DNA of 9,350 bases from Nonomuraea sp. (lineage in GTDB: Bacteria; Actinomycetota; Actinomycetes; Streptosporangiales; Streptosporangiaceae), in NCBI GenBank assembly GCA_013362835.1, contig JABFVJ010000398.1, forward strand, positions 1 to 9,350, written 5' to 3'. Below are positions 1 to 5,893 of the stretch, piece after piece. Positions within the stretch are counted from its first letter, which is position 1; every line of letters begins with the position of its first letter. The notes below the pieces were generated by a model. It did no database searches. It had not been told where the DNA came from and saw only the letters and a list, made by a program, of their open reading frames with translations. The translations under genes were made by a program, and so were the position numbers.

Positions 1-668
1 CCGCCCGCGACGGCGGCCGCCGTACGGGCCGGGCCGCGTCCCAGGGCGGTCACCAGGACCGCCGCCACGACCGCGAGGGCGAGCAGCGCGGCCGCGAGGT
101 CGGCGCCGCCGTTGATCGTGGCGCCGGGGAGCAGCAGGCCGAGGGGCACGGCGGCGAGCGCCAGCCCCACGGCGATCCCCGCCGACCGGTGCGACTGGCG
201 GGTGGCGTACAGGGCCGCGCAGATCAGGTAGAAGGCCAGCTCGTACGAGAGCGTCCAGGTCACGCCGATGACCGGGGGCAGATTGAGCAGTTCCTGCGAC
301 ATCGTCAGGTTGCCGAGCGCGACCAGGGGCGCGGGGCGTTCGCCGAGCCCGGGATCGAGCGGGAACAGGCCGGCGGCGGCCAGCAGGAGCGCCAGGCCGA
401 TCGCGACGAGCAGCAGGGGGAGCAGGCGGAAGGCGCGGCCGGTCCAGAAGGCGCGCAGGTCGCCGTGCCGCTCCAGCGAGGCCGGGATGATGTAGCCGCT
501 GACCAGGAAGAACACGAACACGCCCCACGTGCCCAGGTCGATCCTGCGGTCGACGACCACCCACAGGGCGGGAGCGTACGTCCAGCCCGCGTGATGCAGC
601 GTGACGGCCAGCGCGGCCGGCCCCCGCAGGGCGTCCAGCCAGGCCAGTCGGGTGGAGGCGGGGGACAT
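1..668 (-). CDS. Acyltransferase-3 family membrane protein, N-terminal part (C-terminus beyond left edge)
   Basis: Reading leftward from the ATG at 668-666 gives 222 open codons with no stop before the edge. This is the N-terminal part of an integral membrane O-acyltransferase (OafA/YrhL type, acyltransferase-3 family), enzymes that transfer acyl groups to sugars or other cell-surface and secondary-metabolite acceptors. Family marks seen: LDALRG at residues 11-16, with R15 and H26 spaced as in the family R-X10-H motif; a first hydrophobic stretch; VFVFFLVSGYII around 50-61; the RxxR motif at R78-R81 followed by LLPL; and TWTLSYELAFYL, a typical later helix. Several further hydrophobic helices follow. 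The start is chosen because LDALRG normally lies within about 15 residues of the N-terminus. No Shine-Dalgarno sequence precedes it, but a -10-like hexamer lies at the right distance for leaderless transcription. The acceptor cannot be told. The family is sure; the role is unknown. Confidence 0.9.
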   Translation of the reverse strand, partial: MSPASTRLAWLDALRGPAALAVTLHHAGWTYAPALWVVVDRRIDLGTWGVFVFFLVSGYIIPASLERHGDLRAFWTGRAFRLLPLLLVAIGLALLLAAAGLFPLDPGLGERPAPLVALGNLTMSQELLNLPPVIGVTWTLSYELAFYLICAALYATRQSHRSAGIAVGLALAAVPLGLLLPGATINGGADLAAALLALAVVAAVLVTALGRGPARTAAAVAG

Positions 669-675
669 CTGCCGG

Positions 676-681
676 ATTCTA
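676..681 (-). promoter_or_regulatory. -10 hexamer TAGAAT of a probable leaderless promoter for the acyltransferase gene
   Basis: On the minus strand TAGAAT (fits the TANNNT of actinobacterial -10 elements) ends 7 bases before the A of the acyltransferase ATG at 668. Transcription would then start at or next to the start codon. The gene has no purine-rich Shine-Dalgarno sequence, which agrees with a leaderless mRNA, a common arrangement in actinobacteria. No clear -35 is visible 16-18 bases further upstream. Confidence 0.45.
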
Positions 682-706
682 GGCCATATCCGACAGAACC
701 CTCGGG

Positions 707-723
707 GGCCGGATCAGCCGGCC
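707..723 (-). terminator. GC-only hairpin after the small membrane protein gene, candidate terminator
   Basis: GGCCGG (707-712), a 5-base loop, and CCGGCC (718-723) form a perfect 6-bp inverted repeat, 19 bases past the stop codon of the minus-strand small membrane protein. There is no T-run after it on the minus strand, but U-poor terminators are usual in high-GC actinobacteria. It could equally be an attenuator or a chance GC palindrome. Confidence 0.35.
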
Positions 724-742
724 GGTTCCGCGGGGCGTGGGG

Positions 743-949
743 TCAGTCGCGTGGTTTCCTGGCCGACAGCATGCGGAGGCCGAGCACCACGAGGCCGAGG
801 CCCACGACGAGGACGACCGGGCCGATGACCGCCCAGGTGGTGTCGCCGCTCATCACGCTGCCGCCGACCACGCCCAGCCCCTGAAGGGTCCACAGGCCGC
901 CGACCGCCGCCACGAGGACGCCGATGGCGAGGAGAATCCATGAGCTCAT
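743..949 (-). CDS. Small two-helix membrane protein of unknown function (68 aa)
   Basis: This is a short protein with two hydrophobic segments, roughly residues 4-28 and 38-61. A glycine-rich turn (GVVGGSVMSGDT) joins them, and it ends in a basic tail (LRMLSARKPRD), which by the positive-inside rule puts both termini in the cytoplasm. Small conserved two-helix membrane proteins like this are common in actinobacteria and have no assigned role. The start ATG at 949-947 is supported by GGGAAGA about 4 bases upstream on the minus strand, and the stop TGA is at 745-743. Evidence that it is real: the amphipathic/hydrophobic layout, a good ribosome-binding site, and a composition far more protein-like than the overlapping Arg/Pro/Gly-rich frames on either strand. 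It lies upstream of, and is codirectional with, the acyltransferase, separated by 74 bases. No function can be assigned. Confidence 0.75.
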   Translation of the reverse strand: MSSWILLAIGVLVAAVGGLWTLQGLGVVGGSVMSGDTTWAVIGPVVLVVGLGLVVLGLRMLSARKPRD

Positions 950-1065
950 CGTTCTTCCCGTCTCTTCCCGGTCGCCCGGAGTGCGCCGCGCCCCGGACCC
1001 ATCGGGCCAAAGGGCTCAGCGTGAACCGTCTCCGCGCACTCTCCCACACACCGCCCGCCCACGCC

Positions 1066-1080
1066 TGTGCAATGGCGCCG
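1066..1080 (+). repeat. Direct repeat copy 1 (TGTGCAATGGCGCCG)
   Basis: First of two exact 15-base copies whose starts lie 41 bases apart (second at 1107-1121). Identity extends weakly further left (GC before the copy in both). The motif contains the GGCGCC palindrome next to an AT-richer GTGCAATG core. It is a possible binding site for a regulator acting between the divergent genes; no known operator consensus was recognised. Confidence 0.6.
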
Positions 1081-1106
1081 GTCCCGCGGCGCCCGGGGGT
1101 CGCGCG

Positions 1107-1121
1107 TGTGCAATGGCGCCG
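1107..1121 (+). repeat. Direct repeat copy 2 (TGTGCAATGGCGCCG)
   Basis: Second exact copy of the 15-base repeat. The 8-base core GTGCAATG occurs a third time at 1303-1310, at the predicted transcription start of the plus-strand operon, without the GGCGCC half. Spacing of the two full copies is close to four helical turns, which would put both on the same face of the DNA. Confidence 0.6.
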
Positions 1122-1210
1122 CCCGCGACCTCCGTCCGGGGCGCACGCCGACAGGGCGGCGGGACAGCGCCCTACGGGATCCCGGTAACCCCATTGACCT
1201 GCGTAAATGT

Positions 1211-1222
1211 CCTCACCTGAGG
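1211..1222. promoter_or_regulatory. Inverted repeat CCTCA-CC-TGAGG, candidate operator
   Basis: Perfect 5-bp arms around a 2-base centre in the AT-richer half of the intergenic region, upstream of the GH127 promoter candidate. This is the size of a small dimeric-regulator half-site pair, but it matches no consensus I can name, and a 10-base palindrome can arise by chance. Confidence 0.25.
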
Positions 1223-1233
1223 GATTGCTGGAG

Positions 1234-1248
1234 GTTTGGTAACGAAAC
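1234..1248. promoter_or_regulatory. Imperfect 15-base palindrome GTTTGGT-A-ACGAAAC, candidate operator
   Basis: Six of seven positions of each arm pair around a central A. Its size and centre resemble sites bound by LacI/GntR-class sugar regulators, which often control glycosidase-transporter operons, but no such regulator gene lies in this window. It sits 22 bases upstream of the -35 candidate at 1270. This is inference from symmetry and place only. Confidence 0.3.
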
Positions 1249-1269
1249 GTATATTTTTCTGGCCGCTAC

Positions 1270-1299
1270 TTGGCAGACGCTTTTCCGTGGTCCTAATGT
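1270..1299 (+). promoter_or_regulatory. Candidate promoter of the GH127-transporter-peptidase operon
   Basis: TTGGCA at 1270-1275 (one mismatch from TTGACA) is followed 18 bases later by TAATGT at 1294-1299 (fits TANNNT). Transcription would start near 1306, leaving a leader of about 30 bases with a Shine-Dalgarno sequence before the ATG at 1336. It lies in the only AT-richer stretch upstream of the operon. Confidence 0.5.
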
Positions 1300-1322
1300 T
1301 CAGTGCAATGCCACACCTTACT

Positions 1323-1331
1323 AGGAGCGGG
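1323..1331 (+). promoter_or_regulatory. Ribosome-binding site AGGAGCGGG that fixes the GH127 start
   Basis: GGAG at 1324-1327 lies 8 bases before the ATG at 1336. This favours that ATG over the in-frame GTG at 1303. The GTG has no Shine-Dalgarno sequence, coincides with the predicted transcription start, and would add residues encoded partly by TTA and CTA codons that the operon otherwise avoids. Confidence 0.75.
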
Positions 1332-1335
1332 ATGG

Positions 1336-3237
1336 ATGTCTGAGCAGTTCAACGTGGTCGCGGGAGCCGTACGGACGCGAGCCGGAGCCGTCGCCCCGGT
1401 GCCCGGCGTCCGCATCACCGGCGGCCTGCTCCGCCAGTGGCAGGACCGCAACCTGCGGGCGACGATCCCGCACACCATGGAGCAGCTCCGGAACGCGGGC
1501 AACATCGACAACCTGCGCCGCCTGCTCGTGGCCGACGCCCCGCCCTACCGCGGCCGCTACCCCTTCCTCGACACCGACCTGTACAAGACGCTCGAAGGTC
1601 TGGCCTACGAGATCGGCGCGGGCACGGCCGGCGCGGACGTGCGGGAGTTCTTCGACGAGGTCGTCGGCCTCCTGGAGCAGGTGCAGGCCGAGGACGGCTA
1701 CCTCAACTCCTTCTACCAGGACCCGGCCGCCCCCAAGAAGCCGTGGGAGGACCTGGCCTGGGGCCACGAGCTGTACAACCTCGGCCACCTGATCCAGGCC
1801 GCCGTCGCGGCCAACCGGCGCATGGGCGACGACCGGCTGCTCGCGGTCGCGGTGAAGTTCGCCGACCTGGCCGTACGGCGGTTCGGCGAGGGCGGCGAGG
1901 AGAGCGTCTGCGGCCACCCCGAGGTGGAGATGGCGCTGGTCGAGCTCTTCCGGGAGACCGGCGAGCGCGACTACCTGACGCTGGCCCGGCTGTTCGTCGA
2001 CCGGCGCGGCTCGGGCAAGCTCCAGCACCGCATCTTCCCGCCCGACTACTTCCAGGACCACCTGCCCCTGCGCGAGCTGCCATCGGTCACCGGGCACGCC
2101 GTACGCATGGCCTACCTGGCCGCGGGCGCGGCCGACGTCTCCGTCGAGACCGGCGACCGGCCGCTGTTCGAGGCGCTCGACCGCCTCTGGGACGACATGG
2201 TCGCCACCAAGCTCTACATCACCGGCGGCCTCGGCAGCAGGCACTCCGACGAGGCCGTCGGCGACCGCTACGAGCTGCCCGCCGAGCGCTCCTACAGCGA
2301 GACCTGCGCCGCCATCGCCACCATGCAGTGGGCCTGGCGCATGTTCGTCGCCACGGGCGGCGCGAAATACCTCGACGTCTTCGAGCGCGTGCTCTACAAC
2401 GCCTACGCCGTGGGCCTGTCCGCCGACGGCAGGGCGTTCTTCTACGACAACCCGCTGCAGCGCCGTCCCGACCACGAGCAGCGCAGCGGGGCCGAGACCG
2501 GTGGCGAGCCGCTGCGCCGGTCGTGGTTCGGCTGCCCGTGCTGCCCGCCGAACATCGTCCGGTGGATGGCCCAGCTCGCCGACTACACCGCCGCCGAGCA
2601 GGACGGCGCCCTCCTCATCGCCCAGTACGCGCACAGCCGCGTCGAGACGGCCGCCATCGCGATCGAGGTCGAGACGGCCTACCCGTGGGACGGCGACGTG
2701 CGGCTGACGGTCGTACGCGCCCCGGAGGGCCCGTACGCGATCAGGCTGCGCGTCCCCGGCTGGGCGCGTGGCGCGACGCTGGACGGCGAGCCCGCCGAGC
2801 CGGTCGACGGCTGGCTGACCGTCGAGCGCGCGTGGGCCGAGGGCGACACGCTGCGCCTGGCCCTGCCCATGCCGGTACGCGCGCACACCGCCCACCCCTA
2901 CCTCGACGCCGCGCGCGGCGCGGCGGCCGTGGCCCGCGGCCCGCTCGTCTACTGCGTGGAGCAGCAGGACGTGGCGGCCGGCGTGGACGACCTCGTCCTT
3001 TCTCGCGATGACCTTGTTAGCGCGAACATTTCGGCGTCCGAATCCGGACTGCCCGGTGCGGTCGTGCTCCGGATGCCGGTGGGCGTCGCCCCCGAGCCCC
3101 CGGCCGAGCTCTACCCGGAGCTCACCGCCGACCCGCCCGCCGGCCCGGCGGAACGGGCCCCCGCCACGCTCGTCCCCTACTTCCTGTGGGGAAACCGCAG
3201 GGCCGAGGCCATGCGCGTCTGGGTCAGGACGCAGTGA
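1336..3237 (+). CDS. Cytoplasmic GH127-family beta-L-arabinofuranosidase (633 aa)
   Basis: Glycoside hydrolase of the GH127 type (DUF1680-like fold: an (alpha/alpha)6 barrel, then beta domains from about residue 450). It likely removes non-reducing beta-L-arabinofuranose, for example from hydroxyproline-linked arabinosides. All catalytic marks known from Bifidobacterium HypBA1 are visible: acid/base Glu at E306 (SDEAV), Zn ligands E322 and C324 (SETC), nucleophile Cys C402 and Zn ligand C403 (GCPCCPPN), and active-site histidines H144 (GHELY), H194 (GHPEVEMAL) and H254 (TGHAVRMAYL). The length fits the family (about 630-660 aa), and the C-terminus ends with the family-typical WGNR...AMRVW. 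There is no signal peptide or membrane segment, so it acts inside the cell on imported substrate. It is the first gene of the operon, 44 bases before the binding protein. A stretch of unusual codons lies around residues 555-573. Some GH127 enzymes cleave aceric acid of rhamnogalacturonan II instead, so the exact substrate is open; the family is certain. Confidence 0.93.
   Translation: MSEQFNVVAGAVRTRAGAVAPVPGVRITGGLLRQWQDRNLRATIPHTMEQLRNAGNIDNLRRLLVADAPPYRGRYPFLDTDLYKTLEGLAYEIGAGTAGADVREFFDEVVGLLEQVQAEDGYLNSFYQDPAAPKKPWEDLAWGHELYNLGHLIQAAVAANRRMGDDRLLAVAVKFADLAVRRFGEGGEESVCGHPEVEMALVELFRETGERDYLTLARLFVDRRGSGKLQHRIFPPDYFQDHLPLRELPSVTGHAVRMAYLAAGAADVSVETGDRPLFEALDRLWDDMVATKLYITGGLGSRHSDEAVGDRYELPAERSYSETCAAIATMQWAWRMFVATGGAKYLDVFERVLYNAYAVGLSADGRAFFYDNPLQRRPDHEQRSGAETGGEPLRRSWFGCPCCPPNIVRWMAQLADYTAAEQDGALLIAQYAHSRVETAAIAIEVETAYPWDGDVRLTVVRAPEGPYAIRLRVPGWARGATLDGEPAEPVDGWLTVERAWAEGDTLRLALPMPVRAHTAHPYLDAARGAAAVARGPLVYCVEQQDVAAGVDDLVLSRDDLVSANISASESGLPGAVVLRMPVGVAPEPPAELYPELTADPPAGPAERAPATLVPYFLWGNRRAEAMRVWVRTQ
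3023..3042. promoter_or_regulatory. Overlapping inverted repeats inside the GH127 gene
   Basis: CGAA-CAT-TTCG (3023-3033) and TTCGG-CGT-CCGAA (3030-3042) share their middle arm, so two alternative small hairpins are possible. They sit in the only part of the coding region with clearly unlike codons (CTT, TCT, GAT, CTT, GTT, ATT in one short run). This could be an internal regulatory element for the downstream transporter genes, or nothing. Position and symmetry are the only evidence. Confidence 0.2.
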
Positions 3238-3281
3238 CGGCGACCCCCCGCCGTCGAACCAACAGAGTGAAAGAAGGCGAA

Positions 3282-4952
3282 ATGAGGAGATCGGCCGCGC
3301 TTGCCGGCGTCGCTGTGCTCACCACCTTGTCCGTCGCCGCGTGCGGCGGCGGAAGCGGCGCCAAGGAGACCGCCGGCGCGGCGGCCACCACCTCCGGCGG
3401 CACCGTGCACGTCCTGCTCGGCTCCGACTACTCCCACCTGGACCCGGTCCAGGGCTGGGACGGCGGCGTCAACAACTTCTACCGGCTCATCTACCGGGGG
3501 CTGACGACGTTCGGGGCGGGCGCGGGCGCCGAGGGCACCAAGGTGGTCCCCGACCTCGCCACCAGCACCGGCACCCCGTCCGACGACAACAAGACCTGGA
3601 CGTTCACCCTCAAGGACGACCTCTTCTTCGAGGACGGCAAGCCCATCACCAGCGAGGCCGTGAAGTTCGGCTTCGAGCGCGCCTTCGACCCGGAGATGGG
3701 CATCGGCTCGCCGTACGGCAAGTTGCTCCTCGACGCGCCGAAGGACTACAAGGGCCCGTACACGTCGGGCGACCTGGACTCGATCGAGACGCCCGACGCC
3801 AAGACGATCGTCTTCCACCTGAAGAAGCCGTTCGCCGACTTCCCGAGCGCGCTCACGCAGCCCAACTTCACGCCGTTCCCCAAGGGCACCGGCGCGGCCG
3901 ACGCCTTCGACACCAAGCCGATCGCGTCGGGGCCGTACAAGGTGGAGAGCTACCAGCGCGGCTCGTCGCTGAAGCTGGTGCGCAACCCGCAGTGGAAGGC
4001 GGCGACGGACCAGATCAGGGCGGCCAAGCCGGACGCGTTCCAGTTCACGTTCGGGCTCGACGGCGCGACGGTCGACGAGCGCATGCTCGCCGGTCAGGGC
4101 GCCGACGCCAGCGCCATCGCGGGCGCGATCCAGCCGGCCACCGTGGCCCGCATCCAGGACCCGCGCTACAAGTCGCGCACGCTGTCGGGGTACATGGGCT
4201 GCACCACGTACATGAGCCTGAACACCACCAAGAAGCCGCTCGACGACGTACGGGTGCGCCAGGCCGTCAACTACGCGATCAACAAGGACAACGTGGTCGC
4301 CGGCGACGGCGGCACGACGCTGGCCACCAAAGGCAGCGCGATCCAGCCGCCGACCATCCTCGGCCGGGTCGACTACGACCTGTACCCGACCGACCTGAAC
4401 AAGGCCAAGCAGCTGCTGACCGACGCCGGCGTCGGCGACGGGTTCGAGCTCACCCTCGACGTACGCCCGGTCGCCCGCCAGCAGGGCATGGCGGTCGCGA
4501 TCCAGGAGTCGCTGAAGCCGCTGAACGTCAACGTCAAGATCAACAACGTGGACACGTCCACGTTCTACGAGGTCATCGGCACGCCCGCGCGCCAGCACGA
4601 CGCCGCGCTGACCGGCTGGTGCCCGGACTGGTCGTCCGGCGCCACGTTCCTGCCGCCGCTGTTCGACGGCCGCAACATCTTCGCCAAGGGCAACTCCAAC
4701 CTCGCCCAGATCAACGACCCGGAGATCAACAAGAAGATCGACGAGATCGCCGCGCTGACCGACGTCACCGCCGCCAACGCCGCCTACGGCGCGCTGGACA
4801 AGCAGATCATGGAGAAGGCCCCCATCGTGCCCCTGCTGTACGAGAAGAACGTCACGGTCCTCGGCGAGAACATCGCCGGCGCCTACCTGAACGACTCGTA
4901 CTCCGGCGGCATCGACTACGTCTCCGTCGGGCTCAAGGACCCGAGCAAGTAG
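3282..4952 (+). CDS. Family-5 solute-binding lipoprotein of a peptide-type ABC importer (556 aa)
   Basis: Extracytoplasmic receptor of the DppA/OppA class (SBP family 5, cluster C) that delivers substrate to the permeases encoded next. N-terminus: a short basic start (MRRS), a hydrophobic core, then a lipobox VAAC with the lipid-anchored Cys at residue 21, and a Gly/Ala/Ser/Thr-rich linker before the folded domain (GGTVHVLLGSDYSHLDPVQ). Internal family marks include DVRVRQAVNYAINKD and a C-terminal lobe region GWCPDW...FLPPLFDG. The mature protein has two further Cys, C307 and C447, possibly a disulfide. The start ATG at 3282 has GAAGG 4 bases upstream, and an earlier in-frame start would bury the lipoprotein signal. 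Members bind di- and oligopeptides, nickel chelates or oligosaccharides; sequence alone does not say which. Flanking GH127 and prolyl aminopeptidase genes point to arabinosylated or proline-rich peptides (inference). The class call is firm. Confidence 0.93.
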   Translation: MRRSAALAGVAVLTTLSVAACGGGSGAKETAGAAATTSGGTVHVLLGSDYSHLDPVQGWDGGVNNFYRLIYRGLTTFGAGAGAEGTKVVPDLATSTGTPSDDNKTWTFTLKDDLFFEDGKPITSEAVKFGFERAFDPEMGIGSPYGKLLLDAPKDYKGPYTSGDLDSIETPDAKTIVFHLKKPFADFPSALTQPNFTPFPKGTGAADAFDTKPIASGPYKVESYQRGSSLKLVRNPQWKAATDQIRAAKPDAFQFTFGLDGATVDERMLAGQGADASAIAGAIQPATVARIQDPRYKSRTLSGYMGCTTYMSLNTTKKPLDDVRVRQAVNYAINKDNVVAGDGGTTLATKGSAIQPPTILGRVDYDLYPTDLNKAKQLLTDAGVGDGFELTLDVRPVARQQGMAVAIQESLKPLNVNVKINNVDTSTFYEVIGTPARQHDAALTGWCPDWSSGATFLPPLFDGRNIFAKGNSNLAQINDPEINKKIDEIAALTDVTAANAAYGALDKQIMEKAPIVPLLYEKNVTVLGENIAGAYLNDSYSGGIDYVSVGLKDPSK

Positions 4953-4954
4953 GC

Positions 4955-5893
4955 ATGGCTACCGCCACACTGGATGCGAAGGCGGGCGCCCCCGCGGCGC
5001 CCGCCACGGAGGGGCGCCGGATCGCCAGGGCGCTGCTGCGCGACCGGGGCGCCGTCCTCAGCATGGCCTTCCTCGTCCTGGTCGTCCTGATGGCGATCGG
5101 CGCGCCGCTGATCAGCGCCGTCACCGGGCACGGGCCGAACGAGTTCGACCCGGCCGCGATCGACACCGACCTCGGCGGGCTGCCGCGCGGCTCGTTCGGC
5201 GGCATCAGCGGCGAGCACCTGCTCGGCGTGGAGCCGCAGAACGGCCGCGACATCCTCGCCCGCATCGCCTACGGCGCCCGCGTGTCCTTCCTGATCGCGA
5301 TCTCGGCGACCGTGCTGACGACCCTGCTCGGCGTGGTCCTCGGCATGCTGGCCGGGTTCTACCAGGGCTGGGTCGACCAGGTGATCTCGCGGGTCATGGA
5401 CTTCCTGATGGCCTTCCCCGCGCTGATCTTCATGATCGCGATCCTGTCGTCGCTGCCGGCCGGCAACCGCTCGGTGCTGCTGGTCGCCGTGATCACCGTG
5501 TTCGGCTGGCCGTACCTGGCCCGGGTGGTGCGGGGGCAGACGCTCACGCTGGTGAACAGGGAGTTCGTCGAGGCGGCCCGCGCGTCAGGGGCCTCCACCC
5601 GCGCGATCGTGTTCAAGGAGATCCTGCCGAACCTGCGCAACTCCCTCATCGTCATGACGACGCTGGCCGTGCCCGGCTACATCGGCACCGAGGCCGGGCT
5701 GTCCTTCCTCGGCGTCGGCGTCACCCCGCCGACCCCGTCGTGGGGTCAGATGATCTCCGGCGCGGTGGGCTGGTACGCGACCGACCCGATGTACTTCGCC
5801 ATCCCCGGCCTGTTCCTGTTCCTGACGGTGCTCTCGCTGACCGTGCTCGGCGACCGCGTACGGGCCGCCGCCGACTCAGGGGAGGCGTCCTGA
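4955..5893 (+). CDS. DppC-like ABC importer permease (312 aa)
   Basis: Inner-membrane subunit of the peptide-type ABC importer. The N-terminal cytoplasmic region (about 33 residues, Ala-rich then basic RRIARALLRDRG) is followed by a first helix (about 34-55) and an extracytoplasmic loop leading to HLLGVEPQNGRDILARIAYGAR. That is the OppC/DppC N-terminal signature, which assigns it as the C rather than the B subunit. Five more hydrophobic segments follow. The EAA coupling loop that docks on the ATPase is at about 203-227 (EFVEAARASGAS...KEILPN). The length is normal for the family. The ATG lies 2 bases after the binding-protein stop and has no good Shine-Dalgarno sequence (AAGGA is 15 bases away), so translation probably depends on coupling to the upstream gene. 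It precedes the B subunit, the reverse of the classical dpp/opp order. Confidence in family is high; substrate is inferred from neighbours. Confidence 0.93.
   Translation: MATATLDAKAGAPAAPATEGRRIARALLRDRGAVLSMAFLVLVVLMAIGAPLISAVTGHGPNEFDPAAIDTDLGGLPRGSFGGISGEHLLGVEPQNGRDILARIAYGARVSFLIAISATVLTTLLGVVLGMLAGFYQGWVDQVISRVMDFLMAFPALIFMIAILSSLPAGNRSVLLVAVITVFGWPYLARVVRGQTLTLVNREFVEAARASGASTRAIVFKEILPNLRNSLIVMTTLAVPGYIGTEAGLSFLGVGVTPPTPSWGQMISGAVGWYATDPMYFAIPGLFLFLTVLSLTVLGDRVRAAADSGEAS

Larger units (their letters stand above)
950..1335. other. Divergent intergenic control region
   Basis: There is no convincing gene here. The open frames in this stretch are Arg/Pro/Gly-rich shadows of GC-rich DNA without a ribosome-binding site. 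The region separates the minus-strand small membrane protein from the plus-strand operon, so it should carry both promoters. Positions 950-1190 are very GC-rich and hold two copies of a 15-base direct repeat. From about 1191 the base composition drops to AT-rich for this genome, and that part holds inverted repeats, a promoter-like pair and the ribosome-binding site of the GH127 gene. No promoter for the minus-strand gene could be picked out with confidence. Confidence 0.7.

Noticed and set aside
189..884. Plus-strand open frame across the left part
   Set aside because: It lies opposite the acyltransferase and small membrane protein genes, is Gln/Arg/Gly/Pro-rich, and has no domain. The minus strand gives clear family motifs.
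946..1194. Small open frames on both strands in the intergenic region
   Set aside because: Arg/Pro-rich, without ribosome-binding sites or recognisable features; expected by chance in such GC-rich DNA.
1194..1222. TTGACC as a -35 element
   Set aside because: No acceptable -10 lies 16-19 bases downstream (the position reads CTGAGG), so the TTGGCA/TAATGT pair at 1270-1299 was preferred.
1303..1335. In-frame GTG start 33 bases upstream of the GH127 ATG
   Set aside because: It has no Shine-Dalgarno sequence, contains TTA and CTA codons, and overlaps the predicted transcription start; the ATG at 1336 has a good site at 1323-1331.
1321..2895. Long minus-strand open frame opposite GH127
   Set aside because: It is antisense shadow coding caused by high GC at third positions. 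The composition is low-complexity Val/Gly/Arg/Asp, with no motif and no ribosome-binding site.
3008..4954. Long plus-strand open frame running through the GH127 end and the binding-protein gene into the C permease
   Set aside because: Upstream of 4955 it encodes only Arg/Pro/Gly-rich sequence in a frame shifted against two clearly recognised genes. Only the part from the ATG at 4955 is a real permease, so no fusion protein is called.
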